DNA from: JALZEG01 sp035942255
GTDB lineage: Bacteria > Actinomycetota > CADDZG01 > WHSQ01
Direction of reading: 5' to 3'
Assembly: GCA_035942255.1 (NCBI GenBank)
Contig: DASZDG010000071.1
Coordinates: forward strand, 38,818-102,817
DNA length: 64,000 nucleotides
Part shown: positions 38,346 to 46,935 of the stretch, piece by piece
Position numbering within the stretch: the first letter of the stretch is position 1
How the letters are laid out: every line of letters begins with the position of its first letter
Program-made: the position numbers and the translations under genes
Notes under the pieces: generated by a model
Databases searched by the model: none
Seen by the model: only the letters and a program-made list of their open reading frames with translations
Told to the model about the DNA's origin: nothing

Positions 38346-38636
38346 ATGGTCAACACCGTCGTCCTCGCGATCTGCGACGTTCACCAGATCCCCGAGGCCG
38401 CGCAGGCGATCGCCGACCTTCCCGAGGTAAGCGAGGTCTACTCCGTCGCCGGTGACTACGACCTCGTGATCATGGTGCGCGTCCGCCACCACGAGGACCT
38501 CGCGAAGGTCGTGACCGAGGGGATCCTGCGCGTCCCCGGCGTCGAGCGGACGCAGACGCTCGTCGCGTTCAAGGTGTTCTCCCGCCACGACGTCGAGTCG
38601 CTGTTCTCGCTCGGTTTCGAAGACGAGACCGTCTAA
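38346..38636 (+). CDS. Stand-alone Lrp/AsnC ligand-binding (RAM) domain protein
   Basis: 96 residues, only the ferredoxin-like RAM domain of Lrp/AsnC regulators with no DNA-binding part. Visible: VVLAICDVHQIPEAAQAIADLPEVSEVYSVAGDYDLVIMVRV and ILRVPGVERTQTLVAFKVFS, the usual beta-alpha-beta halves with GDYDLV as the signature. Stand-alone members bind amino acids and form higher oligomers; they may modulate full-length Lrp-type regulators. It sits 9 bp after rpoD and 13 bp before thiI, so it is very probably cotranscribed with both. Confidence 0.85.
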   Translation: MVNTVVLAICDVHQIPEAAQAIADLPEVSEVYSVAGDYDLVIMVRVRHHEDLAKVVTEGILRVPGVERTQTLVAFKVFSRHDVESLFSLGFEDETV

Positions 38637-38649
38637 AGAAGGAGGCGCG

Positions 38650-39855
38650 TTGCTGAACGCGCTGGTCGTCCACTACCACGAGCTCGGTCTGAAGGGCCGC
38701 AACCGCGACTTCTTCGAGCGGACGCTCGCGCAGAACCTCAAGCGCGCGCTGCGCGGCACCGGGTACTCGAAGCTGCGCCGCGGCTTCGGCCGCATCGTCG
38801 TGGACTTCGAGCCCGGCGCGCTCGTGGACGTCGCGGCCGCACGCGCGGCGAACGTGTTCGGCGTCGCGTACGTGGGGGCCGGGGTGCGCGTCGAGCCCGA
38901 GCTGCAGAGGATCGGCGACGTCGCGCTCGAGCTCATGCTCGCCGAGCCGTTCGAGTCGTTCCGCGTCAGGTCCCGCCGCACCCACTCGACGTGCGTCCAC
39001 AAGTCCAGCGAGATCCAGGAGATCGTGGGAGCGCGGATCAAGGAGGCGACCGGCGCTCGCGTCGACCTCCGCAACGCCGAGGCCACGGCCTGGGTGGAGC
39101 TGTTCGCCGGCGCGGGGATCGTCTACCGGAAGAGGCTGAGGGGGCCGGGCGGCCTGCCGGCGGGGACGTCCGGGCGGATGCTCGCGCTCCTGTCGGGCGG
39201 GATCGACTCGCCCGTCGCGGCCTGGCGGATGGGGCTGCGCGGGGCGACGGTGGAGCTCGTCCACTTCCACGGACAGCCGTTCACGGACCCCTCCTCGGCC
39301 CGGCAGGCGGCGGAGCTCGCGCAGGTCCTCGCCCGCTTCCAGATGCGCGCGGTCCTGCACCTCGTCCCGCTCGCGGACGTGCAGCGCGAGATCGTGACGC
39401 ACGCTCCCTCGAGCTTCCGCGTCGTCCTGTACCGCCGGATGATGATGCGGATCGCGGCGCGGCTGGCGGAGGACCTCGAGGCACAGGCGCTGATCACCGG
39501 CGACTCGCTCGGGCAGGTCGCGTCGCAGACGATCGAGAACATCCGCACGGTCGACGCGGCCGTCCCCGGCGTGCAGGTGATCCGGCCGCTGATCGGGATG
39601 GACAAGCAGGAGATCGTCGACCTCTCTATCCACATCGGGAGCTACGACATCTCGACGCGCAAGCACCAGGACTGCTGCGTGCTGTTCGAGCCGCGCTCTC
39701 CCGCGACGAAGACGCACCCCGAGCAGGCGGCGCGGGCGGAGGCGGAGCTCGACCTCGAGGCGCTGGTCGGCAAGGCGCTGTCGGGCATCGAGACGCAGAC
39801 GTTCGAGCTGGAGCCGGTCGAGCAATCCGTGCCAAAACGGGACAAACTTCTCTAG
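38650..39855 (+). CDS. thiI: tRNA 4-thiouridine synthetase ThiI
   Basis: 401 residues. TTG start after AAGGAGGC. N-terminal ferredoxin-like and THUMP domains (VVHYHELGLKGRNRDFFE; RSRRTHSTCVHKSSEIQE), then the PP-loop ATP pyrophosphatase: LLSGGIDSPVAAWRM near residue 183 and FHGQPFTDPSSARQA. Near the end DCCVLFEPRSPATKT holds Cys in the position expected for persulfide handling. The C-terminal rhodanese domain of enterobacterial ThiI is absent, as in many bacteria, where a cysteine desulfurase donates sulfur. Role: sulfur insertion at U8 of tRNA and, in some organisms, thiazole synthesis for thiamine. Confidence 0.92.
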   Translation: MLNALVVHYHELGLKGRNRDFFERTLAQNLKRALRGTGYSKLRRGFGRIVVDFEPGALVDVAAARAANVFGVAYVGAGVRVEPELQRIGDVALELMLAEPFESFRVRSRRTHSTCVHKSSEIQEIVGARIKEATGARVDLRNAEATAWVELFAGAGIVYRKRLRGPGGLPAGTSGRMLALLSGGIDSPVAAWRMGLRGATVELVHFHGQPFTDPSSARQAAELAQVLARFQMRAVLHLVPLADVQREIVTHAPSSFRVVLYRRMMMRIAARLAEDLEAQALITGDSLGQVASQTIENIRTVDAAVPGVQVIRPLIGMDKQEIVDLSIHIGSYDISTRKHQDCCVLFEPRSPATKTHPEQAARAEAELDLEALVGKALSGIETQTFELEPVEQSVPKRDKLL

Positions 39856-39953
39856 GCCTTAACCGGCCAGTTACGCGCGCAGAGCATTCCCGTACGGGGA
39901 AGTGAGTCGGCTGCTTCGTGAGAGCCGAGTGCTTCTCCGGTGGGGAGGAAGAC

Positions 39954-41795
39954 ATGGCTACACGCGCGGCACACCCGACCCGGAACCGCAGACGGCTCAA
40001 GGGGGCGATCGCGGTAGCTGCCGCCGTCCTCTTGGCCGCGCCGTTCCTCCCGAAGATCGACGCCGCGGGAGCTACGACCGCGGTCGATTGCACGAATCTG
40101 GACATGCACGTGCTGCCGAGCGGTGACATCGTCTGCACGCACGGTGCCGACTTCCCGCAAGCCCAAGCCTCGGGCACGCCGGCAATGGTGGACCCGTCGG
40201 TGCCCGTCCCCTATCCCGACAACCCGAACCCCTCGACCTGCGCGGAAGGGACGACGACGGGACCTCGGGTCCAGGTCCTGTACGGCTTCGTGGACGGCCG
40301 AGCGAACAACGTGAGCGCGTGGACGCACTCGATCAGGCACTACGCGGCCCAAGCGAACCAGATATTCATCAAGAGCGCCCGGCAAACCGGCGGGAACAGA
40401 CGGATGCGGTTCGTGCGCGACTCGTACTGCAACATCCACGTCGCGACGGTGCGCGTCCCCGCAGGGGCCACGAATGGCGACCAGGCCTTCACGAAGGTGA
40501 CGCAGGGGCTTCGCAACGCCGGCCACAATCGGACCGACCGCAAGTACCTCGTCTACTACGACGACACGGTCCTCTGCGGTATCGGGGACGCCCGCCACGA
40601 CGACGAGCGAACGAACAACATCCACGACGACGGCAGCATCCCGGGCATGGTCGCCATCGCGGCGCGACCGTGTTGGGCGGACAACGGCCTCACGGCCGCG
40701 CACGAGGTCGCCCACACCATGGGGGCGGTCCAGTTCTCGGCGTTCAACGCGACATGGAGTCAACACTGCACCGACGAGTACGACGTCATGTGCTACGTGG
40801 ACAAGTCCGGCGAGCCGATGAACTACTACTGCCCGTCACACGAGCGCGACCACACGTTGCTCCTGGATTGCCGTCACGACGACTACTTCCACACGAACCC
40901 CGCGGCCGGGACGTATCTCGCCGGCCACTGGAACGTCGCGGACAGCAGCTATCTGATCCGGGGACCGGACATGAGCAACCAATGGCACCTGAGCAACTCT
41001 CGTCTCAGCAATCCCGCCGACCCGATCGTGACGCACGTCGTGACGGCATACGGCCGCCCCGACGATCGTGCGGTGCCCGGTGATTGGGACGGCGCCGGAG
41101 GGCTTAGCGCGTTCCACGGCAGCACGACCCTGGGCGTGACCAGGCTCATGAACAACGGGACGCGCTGGTTCCCGACGAACGCCATCACGAGTCCCACGTC
41201 GCTCCCGGACTTCCTCTGGGGCCAGAGAGGCGTCCTGACACTGGCGGGCGACTGGGACGGGGAGTGGGAGAACGACGGCATCGGGGTCGTCGCCGTCCGG
41301 AACCCGATCAACCCCGGTGACATCAGCGAGCTCGGCTGGGACCTGAACACCACCGTCGACACGAGCTCGCCCGACTACCGCCTCGTCTGGGGATTCGGCG
41401 GCGACTCGGGCGACCACTCGCGGCTGTCGGACGTCCCGGTCGTCGGGGACTGGGACGGCAACGGCACGGTCACGACCGGCGTGGTGCGCGGGGGGTCGAA
41501 CGGGCAGCTCCAGTGGTTCCTCCGGGACCGCAACGCGGCCGGCGCCGCGTACTACTTCTCGTTCACGTACGGCCGCGTCGGCGACATGCCCGTGGTCGGG
41601 GACTGGAACAACGACGGCAAGTTCACCGCGGGCATCGTCCGCATCCAGGACGGCCGCCTGTTCTGGCACCTCACCGACACGCACACGGGGGGCAGCCCGA
41701 CGATCCCCGTCTTCGCCTGGGGCATCGACCGCGACATCCCGATCACCGGCGACTGGAACGGCGACGGGTGGTGGACCATCGGCATCAGGAGGTAG
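39954..41795 (+). CDS. Secreted zinc-metallopeptidase-like protein with FG-GAP-like repeats
   Basis: A 613-residue exported protein. The ATG at 39954 follows GGGGAGGAAGAC. Signal segment LKGAIAVAAAVLLAAPFLP. Residues about 90-330 form the peptidase: AHEVAHTMGAVQF near 249 gives HExxH plus Gly as in metzincins, but the third ligand position is Gln, not His or Asp; EYDVMCYVDKSG supplies a Met-turn. The C-terminal 250 residues contain about five GDWDG-type repeats (VPGDWDGAG, AGDWDGEW, VVGDWDGNG, VVGDWNNDG, ITGDWNGDG), a beta-propeller-like array. Substrate unknown; the altered third ligand makes activity uncertain. Confidence 0.75.
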   Translation: MATRAAHPTRNRRRLKGAIAVAAAVLLAAPFLPKIDAAGATTAVDCTNLDMHVLPSGDIVCTHGADFPQAQASGTPAMVDPSVPVPYPDNPNPSTCAEGTTTGPRVQVLYGFVDGRANNVSAWTHSIRHYAAQANQIFIKSARQTGGNRRMRFVRDSYCNIHVATVRVPAGATNGDQAFTKVTQGLRNAGHNRTDRKYLVYYDDTVLCGIGDARHDDERTNNIHDDGSIPGMVAIAARPCWADNGLTAAHEVAHTMGAVQFSAFNATWSQHCTDEYDVMCYVDKSGEPMNYYCPSHERDHTLLLDCRHDDYFHTNPAAGTYLAGHWNVADSSYLIRGPDMSNQWHLSNSRLSNPADPIVTHVVTAYGRPDDRAVPGDWDGAGGLSAFHGSTTLGVTRLMNNGTRWFPTNAITSPTSLPDFLWGQRGVLTLAGDWDGEWENDGIGVVAVRNPINPGDISELGWDLNTTVDTSSPDYRLVWGFGGDSGDHSRLSDVPVVGDWDGNGTVTTGVVRGGSNGQLQWFLRDRNAAGAAYYFSFTYGRVGDMPVVGDWNNDGKFTAGIVRIQDGRLFWHLTDTHTGGSPTIPVFAWGIDRDIPITGDWNGDGWWTIGIRR

Positions 41796-41829
41796 GGAAC
41801 CAACCGGGGGGCCCGGAGGTCACACGTCC

Positions 41830-43566
41830 ATGGACAAGACCGGCCGGGCGACCGCGGTAAAACAGCGCTCCGGCGCGGCAACCCTCACGTTGCTGATCCT
41901 CGCCTTGGCCCCGGCGCCGCCCGCCGGGGCCGGAGCGACGCCCACGTGCTTCGGCGTCGCTGCGACGATCGTCGGGACGGCCGGCCGCGACGAGCTGCAC
42001 GGGACTCCCGCACGCGACGTGATCGCCGGGCTCGGCGCGCGTGACGAGATCTACGGCGGAGGGGGCGACGATCTCCTCTGCGGCGGCGGCGACGGGGGAA
42101 GGGGCTCGGCCGGGGACAAGGCCGACGAGCTCTACGGGGGCACGGGCGACGACCGGCTCGACGGGGGCAAGGCCGCGGACTACGCGGCCGGGGGCCTGGG
42201 CGACGACGTCCTCCTCGCCGGAGGCACGGGCCAGCTCTACGGCGACGCGCTCGAGGGCGGTCCCGGCACCGACGTCCTCCGCGGCACCAAGGCCGACGAG
42301 TACCTGGACCCCGGCGGCGGGAACGACAGAGTGCACGGCGGGAAGGGCACGGACACGCTCGACCTCGCGTCGGCCCCGCACCCGCTGCACGTCTCGCTCC
42401 CGCGCGGCCGCGCGCGCGGCGAGGGCATCGACCGCTTCAGCGGGATCGACCGCGTCCTCGGAGGCGACCACGACGACGTCTTCCTCGGCGGTCCCGGCAG
42501 CGACGGCTTCGAGGGCGGCGCCGGGGACGACGAGGCACGCGGCCGCGGCGGGCGCGACTACCTCGACGGCGACCGGCTCGATCTCGGCCCCCTCGTCGAC
42601 GCCGGCGGGGGCCGCGACGTGATGATCGGCGGAGCCGGCAGCGACTGGCTCGGCGCCGGCAACGGCGACGACCGGCTCGACGGCGGCGCCGGACGCGACT
42701 CCTTCCGGATCTACGGCGGAGGCGATGACGTGATCGCCGCGGGCGCGACCGATCGCCAGCTGCTCGAGTTCCTCAACGGTCCGGTCGAGATCGACCTGCG
42801 CACGGGTGAGGCGACCGTCGGCGGCGAGGACTCCGGAACGGTCACGTTCGACGGGATACAAGACGTGCTGGGCTCGCCGGAGTCCGACGTCCTGATCGGC
42901 GACGCCGCCCGCAACTACATCCGCGGCACGCCCAACATCTACAACGTCGAGTCGGGAGAGCTGCCCGGCGGCGACGACGTGATCCGCGGCCTCGCCGGCG
43001 ACGACCGCATCTTCGAGCAGGACGGCGACAGCGAGATCGACGGAGGTCCCGGCGACGACCGGATCGTCGCGGTCGTCGGGGCGGACGACATCGACGGAGG
43101 TCCGGGCAACGACGACATCACGGCGGGACCGGCGGACTACGAGGACCCGGACGAAGACGTCGTCTCGGGAGGCGAGGGAGCCGACGTCATCAAGGGCGGG
43201 GTCGGCAACGACGTGATCCACGGAGGCCCGGGCGACGACATGCTCGTCGGCTGGAGCGGAGACGACCGCCTCGACGGAGGCGACGGAACGGACGACCTCC
43301 ACGGCGGGGAAGGGACCGACGCGTGCATCGACGGCGAGACCTTCGACGGATGCGAGGGGACGATGCCGTTCGCGCGGGTGGCTAGATTTTCTGCCGCAAC
43401 GCCTTCGTCGCAGCCACCGCCAGCGACCCCACCGCGCGTGCCTTCGTCCGCAGCTCCGGCGACGCGAGGAGCTCGGTCACCGACCGCACCGATCGCACGG
43501 TGTCGTCCGTGTACGGGTACCACCACAGCCTCGGCAGCCACGGCGTCGAGCTCCGCGCGACGCTGA
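41830..43566 (+). CDS. Secreted RTX-like (hemolysin-type calcium-binding repeat) protein
   Basis: A 578-residue exported protein. Signal segment AATLTLLILALAPAPPAGAG. From about residue 50 to 510 there are many nonapeptide-type repeats GGxGxDxLxG and variants: GGGGDDLLCGGGDGG, GGTGDDRLDGG, GGPGTDVLRG, GAGDDEARGRGG, GGPGDDRIV, GGPGNDDITAG, GGPGDDMLVG. These form calcium-filled beta-rolls. No adhesin, lipase or protease domain is apparent. The repeats and a final disulfide-like CIDGETFDGCEG end near 43370, after which the frame runs on for 60 residues of Ser/Thr/Pro/Arg-rich sequence through the antisense end of the aldehyde dehydrogenase gene. Confidence 0.75.
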   Translation: MDKTGRATAVKQRSGAATLTLLILALAPAPPAGAGATPTCFGVAATIVGTAGRDELHGTPARDVIAGLGARDEIYGGGGDDLLCGGGDGGRGSAGDKADELYGGTGDDRLDGGKAADYAAGGLGDDVLLAGGTGQLYGDALEGGPGTDVLRGTKADEYLDPGGGNDRVHGGKGTDTLDLASAPHPLHVSLPRGRARGEGIDRFSGIDRVLGGDHDDVFLGGPGSDGFEGGAGDDEARGRGGRDYLDGDRLDLGPLVDAGGGRDVMIGGAGSDWLGAGNGDDRLDGGAGRDSFRIYGGGDDVIAAGATDRQLLEFLNGPVEIDLRTGEATVGGEDSGTVTFDGIQDVLGSPESDVLIGDAARNYIRGTPNIYNVESGELPGGDDVIRGLAGDDRIFEQDGDSEIDGGPGDDRIVAVVGADDIDGGPGNDDITAGPADYEDPDEDVVSGGEGADVIKGGVGNDVIHGGPGDDMLVGWSGDDRLDGGDGTDDLHGGEGTDACIDGETFDGCEGTMPFARVARFSAATPSSQPPPATPPRVPSSAAPATRGARSPTAPIARCRPCTGTTTASAATASSSARR

Positions 43567-44941
43567 CCGGCATCACGAACTCGCGCAGGCCGTAACGTCC
43601 GCTGAGCCGGCCGAAGCCCGACTCCCCCGTCCCGCCCCACGGAGCCCACGCGTACGCGAGGCCCTCGCCGTGGAAGTTCGCCGAGATCGTCCCGGCCTTC
43701 AGCGTCGCGGCGAGAGAGTCCGCGCGCGCCTTGCTCCTGGTCCAGATCGAGGCCGTGAGGTTCACCGCCTCCTCGTTCGCGCGCCGTACGGCCTCCTGCT
43801 CGTCGCGCACGGTCGTGATCGTCACGACGGGACCGAACGTCTCGTGGCGGACGACGTCCATGTCGTCGCTCACGTTCTCCAGGACCGTCGGCGGGTACCA
43901 CAGTGACCCGTCCTCGTTGCGCGGCGCCTCTCCCCCTGCCAGCACGGTCGCGCCCTTCTTCACGGCGTCGGCGACGTGCTTCGTGACGATCTCGAGCTGC
44001 GGCTTGAACGTCAGCGGCCCCACGTCGCGGCCGTCGGGCCGGACGCGCGCCAGCTTCTCCAGGAACATCGACTTGAACTCGTCCGCGACGTCGTCTACGA
44101 CGTAGACGCGCTCCACCGACGCGCACGTCTGGCCCGCGTTGAAGAACGCGCTCCACACGAGCCCCGACGACGTCTTCTCGAGGTCCGCGTCGCGGCATAC
44201 GATCGCGGCGTCCTTGCCGCCGAGCTCCATGACGACCGGTGTTAGGTGCTTCGCCGCGGTCTCGCAGATCTTGCGGCCCGTGGCCGGCGACCCGATGAAC
44301 GAGATCTTGTCGCACGGCGCGTCGACGAGGGCGGCCCCCACCGCGCCTCCGCCCTGGATCACCGTGGCGACGTCGGGCGGCAGCGGGTCGAGCAGCTCGC
44401 GCAGGATCTCACCGCACCCCGGCGTGACCTCCGACGGCTTGATCACGACGGCGTTGCCGGCGAACAGCGCGGGGGCGAACGCGGCGAACGAGTTCAGCAT
44501 CGGGTAGTTCCACGGCGTGATGCAGCCCACGACGCCGAACGGCCGCCACTCGACGCGCCCGGTGGCACCGGCGAGGGGGCCGAGGAAACGCCCCGGGTGC
44601 TCGGGCCGGAGCGTCCGCGGCGTGACGTGCTCGAGGTACGACAGCATGATCGGCAGCGGCATGGTGTCGTGCGCGAGGGCCTCGGTCGCGGGCTTGCCGC
44701 ACTCCGACGAGACCACGTCGACGATGTCGTCGATCCGCTTGGCGATGCGGAACCGGATCTCGCGCAGGATGCGAACGCGGCCCTGAGGCGGGATCGCGGC
44801 CCACTCGGGCGCGACCTTTCGTGCGCGCGTCACGATCTCGGCGACCTCCGCGACCGGCGTCGGCTCGATCTCGCGCATGACCTCGCCGGTGCGCGGGTTG
44901 AACGACTTCAATCGCCGGAGGGCGGGTTGCGTCGTGGGCAC
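43382..44941 (-). CDS. NAD(P)-dependent aldehyde dehydrogenase, succinate-semialdehyde-type
   Basis: 519 residues. Oxidises an aldehyde to a carboxylate. Motifs: NAD-binding FIGSPATGRKI, general-base Glu in VVMELGGKDAAIV, nucleophile Cys near residue 270 in FNAGQTCASVERVYV, and ETFGPVVTITTV toward the end. Substrate not assignable with confidence; the sequence is nearest to the family used for semialdehydes and benzaldehydes. GTG start at 44941 with AAGGAGG 6-12 nt upstream. Its last 185 bp lie antisense to the end of the RTX-like frame, which is odd since both genes look intact. Confidence 0.92.
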   Translation of the reverse strand: MPTTQPALRRLKSFNPRTGEVMREIEPTPVAEVAEIVTRARKVAPEWAAIPPQGRVRILREIRFRIAKRIDDIVDVVSSECGKPATEALAHDTMPLPIMLSYLEHVTPRTLRPEHPGRFLGPLAGATGRVEWRPFGVVGCITPWNYPMLNSFAAFAPALFAGNAVVIKPSEVTPGCGEILRELLDPLPPDVATVIQGGGAVGAALVDAPCDKISFIGSPATGRKICETAAKHLTPVVMELGGKDAAIVCRDADLEKTSSGLVWSAFFNAGQTCASVERVYVVDDVADEFKSMFLEKLARVRPDGRDVGPLTFKPQLEIVTKHVADAVKKGATVLAGGEAPRNEDGSLWYPPTVLENVSDDMDVVRHETFGPVVTITTVRDEQEAVRRANEEAVNLTASIWTRSKARADSLAATLKAGTISANFHGEGLAYAWAPWGGTGESGFGRLSGRYGLREFVMPVSVARSSTPWLPRLWWYPYTDDTVRSVRSVTELLASPELRTKARAVGSLAVAATKALRQKI

Positions 44942-45108
44942 GTCGCCTCCTTAGCTAGTGCTTGCCGGGGACGAGGCTACCGCCCCCATAAATCAACACA
45001 TTTCCCCCGCGCGCCTCTTGCGCATGCTTTTTACAAATGGTTACGTGTAGCTAGAAAGCGCGAGCGCTCGCGGGCCCCTGTTTTAAGCCAATGAACGAGG
45101 AGGCGGAC

Positions 45109-45837
45109 ATGAGCGCGACCGCAGAGTCAATTAACGTCGGGCTGTTCCAAGTGAGCTACGAGGTCGGGTCGAAGATGCCGGGCGCCCCGATGCTCGGCTT
45201 GAAGCTCCTGGTAGACACGCCCACCGAGCAGGTGACGGGCATGGCGCGCACGACGCAGGTAACGGCACCGCCGTTCACCTCCGTCACGTCCAGCGTCAAA
45301 GGCGACTTCACGTACATGGCGACGATGAGCTCGACACACATCCTCGTAGTCGCCACCGGCTACCCCATCCTGTCGTGGCCGCAGGGCGGGGGGATAGGGC
45401 CCGTCATACTCCCGAACTTCCAGCTCCGGATGGTCCTCGAGGACGACTGGCAATCGGGGACGGCTAGCTACAAATACACCGTCGACGGCACCACGTGGAA
45501 GTCGGTCGACAACGCCCCCGTGAAGGCGGTCGACGCCACCGCGCCGACGGCGCAGAACGTCGAGCAGGCGGTCCTCACACCCGGCAACGTAGAGGCGAGC
45601 TGGGCCGACTGCGCTCTGACCATCCGTGCGTCCGGGACCGAAGACGGGTACACGGGCATCCGCGTCGACGTGTCGCCGGCGGAGACCTCGCCGCCGATCT
45701 ATCAGGTCGTCGCGCAGCCGAGCCCGGCCATCGGGTTGTTCCCCTACGACGTGAGCCGGACGTTCCCGGCGCAGACGAAGCCGGACTCGATCACGTTCCG
45801 CATGGAGGGGGGCGACAAGTCCATCCCGGTGACGTAA
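45109..45837 (+). CDS. DUF1842-like protein of unknown function
   Basis: 242 residues, no signal peptide. The ATG at 45109 is chosen over 45091 because GAGGAGG ends 5 nt before it. Features: VGLFQVSYEVGSKMPGAP, then LGLKLLVDTPTEQVTGMA, resembling DUF1842 proteins, followed by a second half with PNFQLRMVLEDDWQSGTASYKYTVDG and PVKAVDATAP. Mostly beta-strand. Cys rare. Role unknown; I am not certain of the family. A strong 12-bp hairpin follows the stop. Confidence 0.55.
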   Translation: MSATAESINVGLFQVSYEVGSKMPGAPMLGLKLLVDTPTEQVTGMARTTQVTAPPFTSVTSSVKGDFTYMATMSSTHILVVATGYPILSWPQGGGIGPVILPNFQLRMVLEDDWQSGTASYKYTVDGTTWKSVDNAPVKAVDATAPTAQNVEQAVLTPGNVEASWADCALTIRASGTEDGYTGIRVDVSPAETSPPIYQVVAQPSPAIGLFPYDVSRTFPAQTKPDSITFRMEGGDKSIPVT

Positions 45838-45862
45838 GAGCCAAGCTCCATGGGTAGCCGTT

Positions 45863-45890
45863 CGGAGGACGCCCCTACGGGCGTCCTCCG
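45863..45890. terminator. Perfect 12-bp hairpin, probable bidirectional terminator
   Basis: CGGAGGACGCCC / GGGCGTCCTCCG around a CTAC loop. It stands between convergent genes and overlaps the stop of the minus-strand gene at 45875. No T run. Confidence 0.6.
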
Positions 45891-46858
45891 GCGTTCCTGG
45901 CGACTTCCCGCGTCACCGAGAGCACGACCGCGTGCGCGTGCTGCAGCCCGTCGCGCGGCACGAGCAGGGTGAGGGCGCGGCGGCGGCGCGCGAGGAGGAC
46001 GGTCGCGTCCGTGGGGGCCGCGCGGTACGGGCGCACCTCGGCCCCCGCCTCCTCGGCCGCGCCGAGCAGGAAGCGATCGGCGCGGCGCTCGCGCCAGGTC
46101 CCCTCCTCCGACACGGCGACGACGGTGCCGCCGGCAGCGGGCTCGAGGTTCAGCCACGCCGCTCCCCCCGCCTCGGCGTGATCGGCGAGAACGCCCTGGA
46201 TGCCGGCCATTCCGCCGCGCCTCCCACCGGTTGCGACGAGCCAGACCGGATGCTCCCGCAGATCGGGAGCGAGCTGCAGCAAGAGGTCGAGCGTGCGGGG
46301 TCGCTCCTGCACCGGTGCGGCCGACCCGTAGAGGACGATGGCGAGCACAGCGACGACTGCCGCCGCGGCAGCGCTCGCCCCCGCGACCACGACGGGAAGC
46401 TCCGTCTCCGCCTCCGCGACCCACGCGGCCGCACCTCCTGCGGCGACCAACGTCATCGCGGCCTGGAGAGCGACCGTCAGTGCGCGCTGCGTGCGTTCGG
46501 CGAACCGGCGCGGCGCCGCCGACGAGGGAGCGACGACGACGAGCGCGGGACGCTCGGCGAGGGGCGCCCGCGCGACGACGTTCACCGCGGTGCACGACGC
46601 ACGCCGGAGCATCGGCCGTCCCTCGGCGTCGCGTGCGTGGAGCACGAGGGCGACGGCCCCGAGCACGGCGGTCGCGAGCGGCGCGACGTAGAGGGCCAGC
46701 GCCGCGACCACCGTGAGGCCTGCATAGGCCGCGAGCCACGGCTCGTTCGAGGGCCGCGCCGCGACCTCTTCGACGTCGACGGCATACCCGCGCGCCTGCA
46801 GCTCGGCGGCGACCGAGCCGAGGGCCTCGCGCTCGGGCTGGGAGCAGGGCCGGATCAT
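45875..46858 (-). CDS. Membrane protein with a degenerate peptidase-M28-like region
   Basis: 327 residues; ATG at 46858, the frame further upstream overlaps the sulfurtransferase gene and is not used. Two hydrophobic pairs (LTVVAALALYVAPLATAVLGAVALVL; ALTVALQAAMTLVAAGGAAAWV; VVVAGASAAAAAVVAVLAIVLYG) separate soluble parts. The order NVVARAPLAERPALVVVAP, then HPVWLVATGGRRGGMAG and AWLNLEPAAGGTVVAVSEEG resembles the M28 fold, but the zinc-binding His/Asp are not visible, so a peptidase is unlikely. Convergent with the DUF1842-like gene. Confidence 0.55.
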   Translation of the reverse strand: MIRPCSQPEREALGSVAAELQARGYAVDVEEVAARPSNEPWLAAYAGLTVVAALALYVAPLATAVLGAVALVLHARDAEGRPMLRRASCTAVNVVARAPLAERPALVVVAPSSAAPRRFAERTQRALTVALQAAMTLVAAGGAAAWVAEAETELPVVVAGASAAAAAVVAVLAIVLYGSAAPVQERPRTLDLLLQLAPDLREHPVWLVATGGRRGGMAGIQGVLADHAEAGGAAWLNLEPAAGGTVVAVSEEGTWRERRADRFLLGAAEEAGAEVRPYRAAPTDATVLLARRRRALTLLVPRDGLQHAHAVVLSVTREVARNAGGRP

Positions 46859-46935
46859 CGGGACATTGTGGGGCCCCGCAGAGAGAAGGGCGCCACCCGA
46901 AGGTGACGCCCCCCTGCTCGACCGCGCGGACGCGG

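Noticed and set aside
44246..45094. 282-residue plus-strand frame
   Set aside because: Antisense shadow of the aldehyde dehydrogenase, with an Arg/Asp/His-rich composition.
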